Position numbers and translations under genes: made by a program
Notes under the pieces: generated by a model
What the model was told of the DNA's origin: nothing
The model's database searches: none
Seen by the model: only the letters and a program-made list of their open reading frames with translations
Part shown: positions 11,561-22,345 of the stretch, in pieces
Position numbering within the stretch: position 1 is the stretch's first letter
Layout: each line of letters begins with the position of its first letter
Assembly: GCF_042477335.2 (NCBI RefSeq)
Contig: NC_091247.1
Coordinates: 2,936,501 to 3,000,500 of the forward strand
Length of the DNA: 64,000 nucleotides
Direction: 5' to 3'
Origin: Ovis canadensis
Taxonomy: Eukaryota > Chordata > Mammalia > Artiodactyla > Bovidae

Positions 11561-13437
11561 GGTGCCCGCCCAGCACACACGCCTGAGGACAAGTACGTGC
11601 ACGCAAACGTGCACACACAGGAGCACCCGCGCGGCGCACGCTCATGTTCTTGTGCCCGTGGTAACACACTCACACACAGACGGAGCCCACCTGCGTGCCC
11701 ACTCACGCGTGCGCACAGGTGTGGGGTACAGCCGGCTCCCTCTCTCGGCCACCAGCCCTCACTCAAACCCGAGTCTGCAAGGCCCTGGGCCCCGGGCAAG
11801 GAGCGGGCAGGGTCAGGGCTGGGGGAACCTGCAGCTGTGTGATGCCCGCGGGGAGGCAGGGAGACGCTTTCCAGGAGGACAGGGCACCTGCCCGGAGGGC
11901 CCCTGTGTGGGCAGAGCCAGGACGGCTCCCTGCACAGGGTAGCCAAATCCCCTGTCCCGGGACCTCCCGCTGTCTGGGGTCCTGGCTCTTGGCTCACCCT
12001 GGGCTCTTGACTCAGCCCATGTGTCACCGGATAAACATTTATTGGATATTTCCTGCCCGGCCCCAGTCCTGAGTGCCTGTCTCTACCATCAGAATGGGGG
12101 CCGAGGGAGGGGTGAGTGTGCAGGCCAGGCATGTGGGAAAGTGTGGTGATGAGAACGTGCACCTGTGCTGGGAGCCGGCCCTTCGGCCCTGGAGGGAGCG
12201 CGGCCCTGCGCTGGCCCCACTTCCCGCCCGCGGGGGGTGTGGGCTGGGTCAGAGGCAGGCCCTGGCTGCCCCCTCGGCCGTGGGAGTCTGGCCCTGTGGT
12301 CCTCCCGGCGCCTGGCTCCGCTGCTTCGGGGTCTGCGCCTTCCCGCAGCGCCCAGCCTCACCTCTGGGTCTGTGCCCGAGCGGACCCCTGGAGAACCGCC
12401 TGCCCTCTCAGTTGGCTTACGTGACACCCCTGCTCACCCTGCTGGCCTCAGCCCCCGCCTCAGGCGTCTCTGCAGACCCCTCGCAGGGCCGTCTCTCCTG
12501 AGGGCGAGTTCCCAGGGGCGCACGGCCCGACTCGCAGTGAGAGCTCTGCAGACGCGTGGAGGGTGAATGAGGGAGTGAACGCATGAACCTCTGCTTGGCT
12601 GGGAAGAGCGAGAGGAAGCATGGAGGCCGCTAGGGGCCCAGGAGAAGCCCTGCCCAGCCCATCTCCCGCCCCTCCCTCTCACCACCCTTTCCTGGGGTCC
12701 CATCCTGCAGGTGCCAAGACCAAGGCTAGGAGAACTAGAGGTATTTGCCCCTGGTTGCTCAGGTCCAAACCTTCTACTCCTGGGGTGGGGGCAGCACCCC
12801 CATTGGCCGGTTCCAGAAGGGGCAGGGGCCAGGTGATAGGGAAGTGAGTCAGGCCCCTGCGTCCAGGCTGCCCCTCACTGGTTGTGTGCCCTTCAGCGTG
12901 TTGCTGGGCACCGGTGTCCCCTCCCGTAACCTCCTGAGGGCAGCCCCTTAGGCTGGGAGCAGGATGAGGGGGCCCTGGCTCCTTGGCCGCACTTGCTCAT
13001 GACCCCGTGACCCGAGGTGTGCAGGCTGGGCCCGGGTGAGCAGCTGGCCTGTCTGCCCGCCAGCCCGTGGGAAGCAGAGGGTGAGGGGGAAGGAAGGCCG
13101 GCTCCAGCCAGCCTGGGGGAGGGCGACGGCAGGGGCGCCCCAGGGCCGCCCACTGTGACCAGGACTGCAGGGGAAGGAGGAGGAAGCTGGGGGGGCCGCA
13201 GACCCCAAGCAGGGAGGCAGAGGGGTGGGCAGGGCCTGCCGTGGCCCCAGGTCAGGCTCCCCGGCCACCCAGGCTGCCCCTGGAGACTAGCGCCGCCTGG
13301 CTGCTTCCCTGGGGACGGGGCGGTCACTGAGCGCTTGCTGTGTGCCTGATGGGAGGCAGGCACTGCGGTCAGCTAGAAAGGGACACACCCGCTGTGCTCC
13401 AGACGACGCCCTGCTGAGAACCCTGCGAACCTGGGAG
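11561..13437. other. Intergenic DNA, nothing recognised
   Basis: GC-rich unique sequence. ATAAACATTTATTGGATATT near 12031 is a likely L2/MIR 3' end fragment but too short to define. Confidence 0.5.
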
Positions 13438-13513
13438 GTGGGGCACCCTGGGATGCGGGGCGCCCTGGGATACGGGGTGCCCTGGGATGCGGGGTGCCCT
13501 GGGATGCAGGGGT
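13438..13513. repeat. Tandem repeat, about four 18 bp CCCTGGGATGCGGGGTG units
   Basis: The unit CCCTGGGATGCGGGGTG(C/G) recurs four times with changes such as ATACGGGG. It is a short minisatellite. Confidence 0.85.
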
Positions 13514-13556
13514 CCAGAAGGCTCCAGGTGGCCCTGCAGGGGGTGGGGCATCTGTG

Positions 13557-13960
13557 ATGTTATTAGTGTCTGGGACAGCCGTCGCAGAGGACCATAAGCC
13601 GGGAAGCTTAGAGCAACAGGAATTAACTGCCTCCCAGCTCTGAAGGCCAGTCTGCCTGCAGGCCGCCATCCCTCGGAGGCTCCGGGGGGCAGTCCACTCC
13701 CGGCCCTTCCCAGCCCCTGGCGGCTGGCCGGCGACCCTCGCAGCTCCCGGGCTGGCAGCCGCATCGCTTTTATCCCAGCCTGCTGTCAACACGGCCTTTC
13801 CCTCTTCATGTCCATGGGGCCATGGACGCCTGTCATCGCATGGGGCCACCCTAAGCTGGGAGGGTCTCATCTCCAGATCCTGACTGAATTACATCTGCAC
13901 CGACCCCGAGTCCAGAGAAATTCTCCTTCGGAAGGTCCCCGTGGACCTACCCTTGGGGAG
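13557..13960 (-). mobile_element. MLT1-like (MaLR) LTR remnant
   Basis: GACCATAAGCCGGGAAGCTTAG...CTGCCTCCCAGCTCTGAAGGC, then GTCTCATCTCCAGATCCTGA and TGAATTACATCTGCACCGACC, follow an antisense MLT1-type LTR in order. It is diverged and has no coding content. Confidence 0.6.
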
Positions 13961-14504
13961 GAAGCAATCCGACTCGCCACAAACACCGTGGACCCTTGGC
14001 CCAGCTCCGGACATCCGAGGGGCCCCTACCCAGGTGCTATCTTCAGTCCCTGCGCCCTCGAGTCAGAGTTAGCTGGTGGGGGGCGGGAAGGACTCTTACA
14101 GAGGGAACAGCGTGGACAAAGGCCTGGAGGCTGGACTGGGGCACTGGGGCCCAGGCCCGGGCGGGGCGTTCCCTGCTCTCTGCGAACGGCCAGCTGCCTC
14201 GGCTGCCTGGCAGCGTACACGGCCCCTCACCCCTGCCCACAGGTGGCTGCTCTCCTGGCCATAGGGTAGAGGCTGTGGGCCCCATAGCTGGGTGGGGACA
14301 GCCTGGGCTGTGGGCAGGCTGGGCCAGGGAGCAGAAAGGAGACACCTGCTGTGAGCCCGAGGGCCTGGGAAGCCTGTGACAGGTACGTCCCCAGCCCCCG
14401 GGGCCCGGCCAGGGCCGGGCTAAGGTTTCCTGATCTGGTGCCGAGGCTGGGCTGGGGCATCCCCAGCCTGGGCCAGCCCAGGGCCCGGCTCCCAGGGCAC
14501 CGCA

Positions 14505-14575
14505 GAAATGTCCCTTTGTTGGCCGAACAAAGCAGCTTTGAGCCGGGCCCTTATCTCAGGTGCAGTGAGATGGGA
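14505..14575. promoter_or_regulatory. Candidate element: inverted SOX sites, GATA and E-box
   Basis: CTTTGTT-GGCCG-AACAAAG (14514-14532) is a perfect 7 bp inverted repeat with a 5 bp spacer, made of two SOX/TCF-like sites. It is followed by TTATCT (14551-14556, GATA-type) joined to CAGGTG (14557-14562, E-box). Function is inferred. Confidence 0.4.
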
Positions 14576-15655
14576 CTCCATCAAGCCAGGCGGGAGCCAG
14601 CCGGCCAGCTTGGACAGGGCCCACCCCCCCGCAGGAGGGGCAGGGCAGGGCAGCCGGAAGGGGCTGAGGGGTAGGGGGTGGGCTGCCTCGTGCTCTTCAG
14701 GGCCCGTGTGGGCTCACAAGGGATGGAGCAGGCCCATCAGATAAGGCCCAAGTAGAGAGGCAGGCATAGCAGGCAGACACACACATGGGCGTCGCAGGCA
14801 GACACACCAGGGCACACAGGCTGGCCTGGGATGAGGGTGCGGTGCCCCTCCGTGGCAGGGGCCCAGTGGTCGGGGGCTGCTCCCTGGCCTGTGCCTGGGT
14901 CCCTCTGAAGACAAAGCCCCTGACTCTGGGCAACTCAAGGGCAGGGCCAGGAAGTACGTCCTGCAGGGGTCCCTGCACCTGCCCGAACCAGCCCCCCAGG
15001 GTCCCAGGGAGCTCAAAGCCCCACCCAGGCGGCAAGGATGGGGCGGGATGCCAGCCAGAATGTGGCAGGGACGGGTCGGGTCAGGACAGCTCAGGTATGT
15101 GGCCAGCTGGGGCCCTGCCGTTGCCCTGGCCTCCGTTTCCCCATCTGCGCAGGGACCCCCAGGGCTCCAGGGAGACTCGGCCCCCCTGCCCTGCTGTCGA
15201 ACACCCACCTCGGGCCGCCTCGGTGGGTGGGGCCCCCAGGAGAGACCACAGTGGAGGACAGATGGGAAATGGGTGGGGTCGGTCAGCGGCAGAGCTCGCT
15301 GCCCACCCGCCCCCGCACCCCCGACAGGCGGGCTGCGTCTCGGCGGCCTGACGCCCACGTGGCCTGCAGGGCACTGGACGCAGACGGGGGCATTCGGCCC
15401 CTTCTCTTCTCTCCCCTGTGTGTATTGAACAAATGAATGCGTGAAAGAGTGGATGAGAGTCAGAAAATAAGAGGAAACAGGCAGGCCCACCAGCCCAGGA
15501 ATGCAGGGTGCCTCCAGCAGGAAGTTCTCTCATCAGGCCCAGAAGATGCAAGGCTTTTCCGGAAGACCGAGGGGTGAGGGCGCTCGGGCTGGGTGCCCGC
15601 CCTCCCCTCCAAGGGCTGCAGGATGATGGGAGGTGGGGGGCAGAGCATCCCGGCA

Positions 15656-15710
15656 GGTTGGAGGTGGGAATGGGGATGGGTGGGGGGTAAGGGGGTAGGG
15701 GGTAGTTTCC
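15656..15710 (+). repeat. G-rich GGGTGGG/GGGTAGG tract with G-quadruplex potential
   Basis: Runs of three to six G separated by TAA, TA or AT recur more than five times. Confidence 0.6.
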
Positions 15711-16179
15711 TGGCTCAGTGAAGGTGGGTCTGGGCAGACACCCTGCCCTCACCCTCCCTGACCCCTTGGGAGCTGCCTGGCCACCGAAAATTGTCCTGGT
15801 GGCTCAGAAGGACTGGGAATGGGCAAGACCACCAGCAGGCCCTGTCTAAACAGGCTTATCTCAGCGTGCTCTGTGGGGCGCAGGGGCTGCCCCCTCCCAG
15901 CTATTAGGCCCTAGTTGGAGCTGGGCCCTGGGAGGACCAGGGCTTTGCTGTACAGAGGACCCCTGCAGCCCCCAGCCCAAGCCCCTGGAGCTTGGCCAGG
16001 CTGAGCGAAGGCCAGCCGCGCCCCCTCCTTCCCCGCTCCCCCCACCACCACCCCTGGCCCTCCCCAGCATGTCCCTCCCCAGCCCAGGGTCAGAAAGCAG
16101 CCACTGAAGAGAACGGTCCCCTTCCCGCCTGTGAGCCTTCCCGCCTGTGAGCCGGGCCTCTCTGTCTCCTCTCCTCCCA

Positions 16180-16590
16180 CTCCCCTTGACTTTCCCACAA
16201 ACATCTCTGCGCATAAAAATAACTTCGTTGGGAATGACAGTCCCTGGCCGCCTCCTTCTGAGCCCCCCTGCCTGAGGGGGTCTCGCAGACAAGCCCGGCC
16301 CAGGATGGGGTCCCTGTGAACACTGGGCCGTCCGCAGCTGTCTTTAGAGAATTTCACCAACAGAAACAACCAGGCTGGGTTTGTTTATAAGTAACCAGTG
16401 TTTGGGGCTGTAAACGTGGGGGGGGGGGGGTACCAGGAGTCTCTGGGTTGGGGTTGGGGGCAGCTTGTGATACTGTATACTTTGATGCAGGGAAAATGAC
16501 TTCTGTCATTAAGACCATTTGCCAAGTCATTTAGAATCTTTATTTTATTGGTTGGGAAAACGGTCTTTGTACAAAACCTAGCCACTGCCC
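16180..16590. promoter_or_regulatory. Candidate distal element with RBPJ-like cores and AT-rich blocks
   Basis: A unique island with TTCCCAC (16191-16197) and TTGGGAA (about 16228-16234), both near the RBPJ consensus but not in the head-to-head paired arrangement. FOX-like TTTGTTTATAAG (16379-16390) and a long AT-rich segment (16480-16580) follow. A G12 run splits it at 16421-16432. Function is inferred. Confidence 0.3.
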
Positions 16591-17297
16591 CCACCCCCCA
16601 CCCCGGGAAGTAACGGTTCCCACGAGGCGGGGCCTTTGCAGCTGGGGGTGCTTGGGCTAAGCCCCCCGGGAGAGGTGGGCTCGGGGGTGCTTGTGGTTTT
16701 TCGGAGAACGTCCTCACCACATCACTAAGGACAGAGCCTGCCGGCCTAGGGGTGGGGCTGGCCAAGGGCCGGGAGCCTGAAGCAGCGACCTGTGGCCCCC
16801 CGGGCCGCCCCCTGAGGCTCAGTGTCCCCGGGTCAGCAGGGGTCCCAGAGGAAGGCTGGCATCCAGGCTTGGCCCCGGAGTCCACGGTACTAACCGCATA
16901 CCTACAGGGTCACACGGAGGGAAGAAGGATCCCCCTGCGGTCACTGGGTCCCCTCTGCCCGCTCTGCGTCACGACCTTGCGACCACCTCAGCCCCTTGCG
17001 GAGGCCCTCTGTTCCCATGCGGGTTCCCCTCGGGGTCTGGGACCATTTCTCTAGGTGCGTGCTGACGGGGCCCAGCTGTCTCTGAAGCCTGGGGACAGTT
17101 TTATGGGTCTTGGAGCCTCACGGCCCCGTCGCCAATGCTGCCAGAGTCCCTGGCTTCCCACAGCCTCACAGCCCGGGGTCAGCGGGCCTCCGCTCGGGTG
17201 GGCTAGCTCGGCTTCTCTGCGTTAGTCTTGCCCTGCTGCGTGTCCGTTGTCCAGCAAATACCCGTGAAGTGCCTTTGGGAGCAGGGGGCTGCTGCCC

Positions 17298-17564
17298 GGA
17301 CTTTTCTAGGTGCGGTGGGCAGGGGCTATTCTTCGCCTGGTGAGGGGGCTTCTCACTATGGGGACTTCTCTCGTTACAGAGCGCGGGCTCAGGGCACGTG
17401 GGCTCAGGAGCTGTGGCTCCCGGGCTCCGGAACACAGACTCAGTAGCTGTAGCTCACGGGCTTGGCAGCTCTGGAGCCCGTGGGATCTTCCTGGATCAGG
17501 GACTGAACCCACGTCTTCTGCGTTGGCAGGCGGATTCTTCACCCCTGAACCGCCAGGGTGGCCC
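17298..17564 (-). mobile_element. CHR-type tRNA-Glu SINE
   Basis: Antisense CHR: CTTCTCACTATGGGGACTTCTC, GTGGGATCTTCCTGGATCAGG, then GAACCCACGTCTTCTGCGTTGG to CGCCAGGGTGGCCC. It is near full length and diverged. Confidence 0.8.
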
Positions 17565-17960
17565 GAGGTGCGAGATTTTGTGCAAGATGCTGAGGCGTAG
17601 CAGCCTGATCTTCACATCCTTCTGCAAAGCACGTCTGTTAACCAGGTTTTTCTGAAAGGGTGAAGGTGGAAACACCCCAAATAAACAGCGAGATGTGGGG
17701 ACCAATGCCGAGGGATCCTCAGTGTCCACACTGCTCAACTATGTGCAAAAGGATTTGAAAATCTTGGATGAAATGGGCAATCTTAACCAAAACTTGCACT
17801 AGAAAATATTGAAAATGTAAACAGACCAGTGATCAGAGAAGAAAGCAATCACATGACCCACCCACTTCCCGCCAAAGCACAGGTCACCAGCGGGATTCTG
17901 CCAGAGCGTCAGGAAGGAGAGGGCTCTAGCGCGGTTTCAACTGCTTCAGCCCATAAAGGA

Positions 17961-18007
17961 AGGCGGGGGGTGGGGGAGTGGGGGGGGTGGGGGGGGTGGG
18001 GGGAGAA
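17961..18007 (+). repeat. Poly-G rich tract (G5-G8 runs)
   Basis: About 46 bases of G runs broken by T or A lie inside the L1 relic, with strong G-quadruplex potential. Confidence 0.85.
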
Positions 18008-18679
18008 GGAAAAGAAAAGCTTCCAATTTTATTTTATGGAAACAGTATAATATGAATATCAAATGCAACTGTAAAATTGCCCTAAAATATATTAAAACTG
18101 TAGACAAATTTCACTTTTGAAAATCAAGGCAGAACTCCTAGGCAAGCAACAGCTGGCAGAACTTAGTAGTCCTAAAAAGACGTAGCGCCCCTTCTCCACC
18201 CCTAGCTGAGTCCTGGGAGCCAGGACTCCGGGGCACACCTCTGTACCCTCGTCCTCACCCTGCATGGACTTGCCCTCTGAGGCTGCAAGCGAGGCTGGGC
18301 AGGGACGGGGGTGGGAAGAGTCTCCACCTCGCTGCCTCCCTTTTTGCCCGGCCTCATCCCTCACCTGAGCATCTCTCTCCAGGCCCCTGTGTTCACCTGT
18401 CCCAGCCCTAAAGGCTGGAGGGCATACGGCCCTCAGGCTGTGCGGCCCCTGGCTATTTCCCCAATCCCTGCCCCCACCTCTATAAATGGTCCTTTTACAA
18501 AGTATCTTCAAATTACCTCATCTGAGCACACCGCCTGTGTCCTTTTTGCACTCTGAATTATATCATTATACCTCAGCTTTTAATAGCTTAAAAGAAAAGC
18601 TATATCTCCACTGAGATCCAAAAAGGCATTTGACAAAATGCAACAATGTTCTGGATTTTAAAAAATCATAATGAAACAA

Positions 18680-18892
18680 GCTTCCCTGGTGGCCAGATGG
18701 TAAAGAATCCACCCGCAATGCAGAAGACCCAGGTTTGATCCCTGGTTTGGGAAGATCCCCTGGAGAAGGGAATGGCAGCCCGCTCCAGTATTCTTGCCTG
18801 GAGAATTCCATGGACAGAGGAGCCTGGTGGGCTACAGTCCACGGGGTTGCAGAGAGTCGGACACAACTGAGCAACTAACACTTCCACTTTCA
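18680..18892 (+). mobile_element. Bov-tA SINE inside the L1 relic
   Basis: CTTCCCTGGTGGCCAGATGG through GGTTTGATCCCTGGTTTGGG to GTCGGACACAACTGAGCAAC is a complete + strand Bov-tA. L1 sequence on either side joins in the consensus. Confidence 0.92.
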
Positions 18893-19277
18893 ATAAAATA
18901 GGACTGGGTAAATATTTCCTTAACTTGATAAAATATCTGTCTTCACCTCAAAGCAACACCTTGCTTAATGTGAAGACTTTAAAAACACATGTATAAAAGT
19001 CAGAAATGGACAATGGGATCCACCAATATCTAACATTGTTCTAGAGGTACTGGCTAGTGAAGTTAGTCAAGAGAAAGAAAAAAAGTTATGACTATAGGAA
19101 AAAGAGGAGATAAATGTATTACCATTTGCAGACAATTTTATTGACTATTTGAAAAACTGAACTCTTTCAAACAATTAAAGAATTCCTTATAGTGTCTGGA
19201 GCAAAATAAATACAGAAATCTCAATATCCTTCATGTACAAATATTAACACATTGGGTGATATATGAAAGACTCCCTA

Positions 19278-20430
19278 TCAGTTCAGTTCAGTTCAGTCAC
19301 TCAGTGGTGTCCAACTCTTTGCGACCTCATGGACTGCAGCACGCCAGGCCTCTCTGTCCATCATCAACTCCCAGAGTTTACCCAAACTCATGCCCACTGA
19401 GTCAGTGATGCCATCCAACCATCTCATCCTCTGTCATCCCCTTCTCCTCCTGCCTTCAATGTTTCTCTGCATTAGGGTCTTTTCAAATGAGTCAGCTCTT
19501 CGCATCAGGTGGCTAAAGTACTGGAATTTCAGCTTCAACGTCAGTTCTTCCAATGAATATTCAGGACTGATCTGCTTTAGGATGGACTGGTTGGATCTCC
19601 TTGCAGTCCAAGGGACTCTCAGAGTCTTCTCCAACACTGCAGTTCAAAACCATCAGTTCTTCGGTGCTCAGCTTTCTCTATAGTCCAACTCTCACATCCA
19701 TACATGACTACTGGAAAAACCATAGCCTTGACTAGACAGACCTTTATTGGCAAAGTAGTGTCTATGCTTTTTAATATGCTGTCTAGGAGAAGGCAATGGC
19801 AACCCACTCCAGTACTCTTGCTTGGAAAATCCCATGGATGGAGGAGCCTGGTAGGCTGCAGTTCATGGGGTTGCTAGGAGTCGGACACGACTGAGTGACT
19901 TCACTTTCACTTTTCACTTTCATGCATTGGAGAAGGAAATGGCAACCCACTCCAGTGTTCTTGCCTGGAGAATCCCAGGGACAGGGGAGCCTGGTGGGCT
20001 GCCGTCTGTGGGGTCGCACAGAGTCAGACACGACTGAAGCGACTTAGCAGCAGCAGCAGCAGGTTGGTCATGATTTTCCTTCCAAGGAGGAAGCATCTTT
20101 TAATTTCATGGCTGCAGTCACCATCTGCAGTGATTTTGGAGCCCCTTCAAAATAGTCAGCCACTCTTTCCACTGTTTCCCCATCTATTTGCCATGAAGTG
20201 ATGGGACTGGATACCATGATCTTTGTTTTCTGAATGTTGAGCTTTAAGCCAACTTTTTCACTCTCCTCTTTCACTTTCATCAAGAGTCTCTTTAGTTCTT
20301 CTTCACCTTCTGCCATAAGGGTGGTGTCATCTGCATATCTGAGGTTATTGATATTTCTGCCAGCAATTTTGATTCCAGCTTGTGCTTCATCCAGCCCAGA
20401 GTTTCTCATGATGTACTCTGCATATATAGG
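19278..20430 (-). mobile_element. BovB LINE 3' part, antisense, inside L1
   Basis: The 3' end lies on the left as the antisense repeat (TCAGT)n, followed by about 880 bp of BovB including reverse-transcriptase C-terminal codons (GLKLNIQKTKIMVSSPI reads on the - strand at the right end). It is interrupted by a BOV-A2 at 19787-20062 and is 5'-truncated. The relatively intact sequence suggests insertion later than the host L1. Confidence 0.9.
19787..20062 (+). mobile_element. BOV-A2 dimeric SINE nested in BovB
   Basis: Two Bov-A monomers (each with GGCAACCCACTCCAGT and CGGACACGACTGA-type segments) are joined by TTCACTTTTCACTTTCATGCA and end in (AGC)5. BovB reads through on both sides (GCTGTCTAGG / GGTTGGTCATG), so it is a third-level insertion. 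Confidence 0.92.
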
Positions 20431-20735
20431 ATTGCTGTAAAATTATAAAATATTTGGAAATCAATATGATATTCCAAATTCACATTAAGAAAGATTTAAA
20501 ATGCTACTGAAGGACTTAAAGAAATATTTAAACATATGGAAAGACCTAACTTAAAATATAAAGACAATACCATATAGAAATCAATTCTCCTTAACAAATC
20601 CATAAATATATTGATGTTTCACTTTCTGAAAAGCCAAATAAGATACATTTTTCAATTAAACAACCTAATTCTAAGTTTCATGTAGAAAACTAAACAAGCA
20701 AAAACAGCCAAGAAAATTCTGAAGAAGTATGTTTC

Positions 20736-21261
20736 AGGAAGAATTAGGTTTGGTTGCTATAACAGAAACCCATACTCAGAGGCTTATTCTGATGAGTGTT
20801 TATTTCTCTCTACGATAAAAGGAGCCCTTAGTGAGGCAGGCAGCGCTGGGCTGCCTGGCTGTGGCGGCGCCATGGTATCCAAGACACAGGATCCTTCCCT
20901 CTCTCTAGCTTTGTTGTGCGATTTTCTTTGCAAGTCTGTCTAGTGGTGCAAGATGGCTGCTGAATTATAGCCATCACCTCAGATTCCAGGCAGCTGTGAG
21001 GAGAATGGAAGGAGTATTCCTTTACAGAGAAAGTCCTTGGAAGCACCAAACCTCGCTTCTACTTTCCCCTCTAGAACCCCTATCTTCCCCCGGTCTAGAC
21101 CTGAATGCTGTGGCCACATTCTGCATTGCTGCTGGGAGGTGCATGTCCTCAGCGCTTTGCCGCCTCACCAGGTTACAAAGGAGGAAAGGTGAAGGTTACG
21201 GCTCCTGCATTCTCTGCAGGTGTAAGAAGAGGAAACTAGCCCCCACAAGCGTCAAAACCAT
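20736..21261. mobile_element. Old dispersed repeat of uncertain family inside L1
   Basis: The segment separates two L1 pieces and contains GGTGCAAGATGGCTGCTGAA and CAGATTCCAGGCAGCTGTGA, which recall a widespread mammalian repeat that I cannot name with confidence. It is non-coding. Confidence 0.4.
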
Positions 21262-22345
21262 TAAAAGCTAGAATAGTTAAAACAGCAGGATGCTAGATGA
21301 ATGGGATGCAACAGAACCTCAAACAGTTTCAAACACGAAAGAGAATTTAGCACGTGACAAACACAGAATTTCAAATCAGTGAGAAAAGATGGCTCATTCG
21401 AGACCCACCCATACCTGGGAAGCCATCTGGAAAGAAAAAAGAGAATAAGGTTGGAGCTATATCTCACACCTCATACCAAAATAAATTCCAAATGAGTCAG
21501 AGATTTCGAAGGTGAAAACTGAAACCACAAAGTCTTAACAATACATAGTAGAAATTTCTTTATAAACTTGAGATGAGAACTCCCTAAGCAGGATACAAAA
21601 TACAAAAACACCCAAATACACACAAAGAACTGTTTTGATCATTTCAAATACACGAAATTTAAAAAAAAATACTCGAAATAAAATTTCTGCATAGCAAAAG
21701 CCACACAAAGCAACTTGGGGAAAATATTTGCAAATTGTGTCAAAGAGCTTGTTTCTATCATATGTAAAGAACTCTAACAAATCAATAACAGGGTCACAAT
21801 GCAGTAGGGGATAAAATGAAAAAGCAAAGGGTAAGAACAGGAGTCTCAATACCCTTCCTTTTTCATAAAAGGAAAAAGCAAATGGCTCCTGAAGAGATGA
21901 AAGACACTCAGCCTCGCTCTTGGTGAGAGAAACGCAAGTGACGGCTGCACTGATGGCATGCGTGCCTCCCAGGCTGGCAGAGACTCTGATTACACGCTGG
22001 CATTGCTGTGAGAGTACAGGGGCTCGCACATATTTCTGTAGATTATTGGAAACGGTTACAGCCTCAGCAGGCAGGCGTTTGGCAAAATGCCTCAGAATTA
22101 CAAACTCACGTCCTGCGACCCAGTGGTCCCACCTCTAGGAGGGCATCCTGCCCACAGTCACCTTGGGTACCAGGTCATGGCAGCATGGTTCCTGAGCCAG
22201 CCAGAAAAAAACCTTGAATGCCCATTATAGGATGTGTTAATGTAAACCACATGGGAAAGCAAAGAGTAAGGAAGAAGGCCTTCCAGTTTTAATAAAAGGC
22301 CGTGTCTGCAGGCTGTATGTGATAAAAAGGAGGCCCAGTGGTATG

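Larger units (their letters stand above)
13961..17297. other. Intergenic DNA with candidate elements only
   Basis: Apart from the islands at 14.5 and 16.2-16.6 kb, a G-rich telomere-like patch at 15658-15707 and a weak MIR-like spot near 15125, I see nothing. Open frames at 14714-15490 and 15081-15752 on the - strand overlap each other in different frames and are GC shadows. Confidence 0.5.
17645..22345 (+). mobile_element. L1 ORF2 relic, + strand, in several pieces
   Basis: Pieces of one L1 lie in consensus order along the + strand: 17645-17960 (reverse-transcriptase region, GAAAATGTAAACAGACCAGTG), 18010-18130, 18555-18679 (GGCATTTGACAAAATGCAAC), 18893-19277, 20431-20735 (CATATGGAAAGACC) and 21262-22345 (GGAAAATATTTGCAAATTG, CTGCGACCCAGTGGTCCCAC). 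Many stops and indels make it inactive. It was split by a G-rich tract, a Bov-tA, a BovB carrying a BOV-A2, and an unnamed repeat. Segment 18130-18555 is not clearly L1. Confidence 0.75.

Noticed and set aside
11208-11842. His/Cys/Thr-rich open frames across the minisatellite
   Set aside because: The repeat unit lacks stops in several frames, so open frames follow automatically; they are not evidence for a protein.
15656-15710. Interstitial telomere repeat
   Set aside because: Units are G-rich but not TTAGGG; simple G-rich low complexity is sufficient.
19278-20430. Reverse-transcriptase gene
   Set aside because: A truncated and interrupted BovB fragment, not a functional gene.
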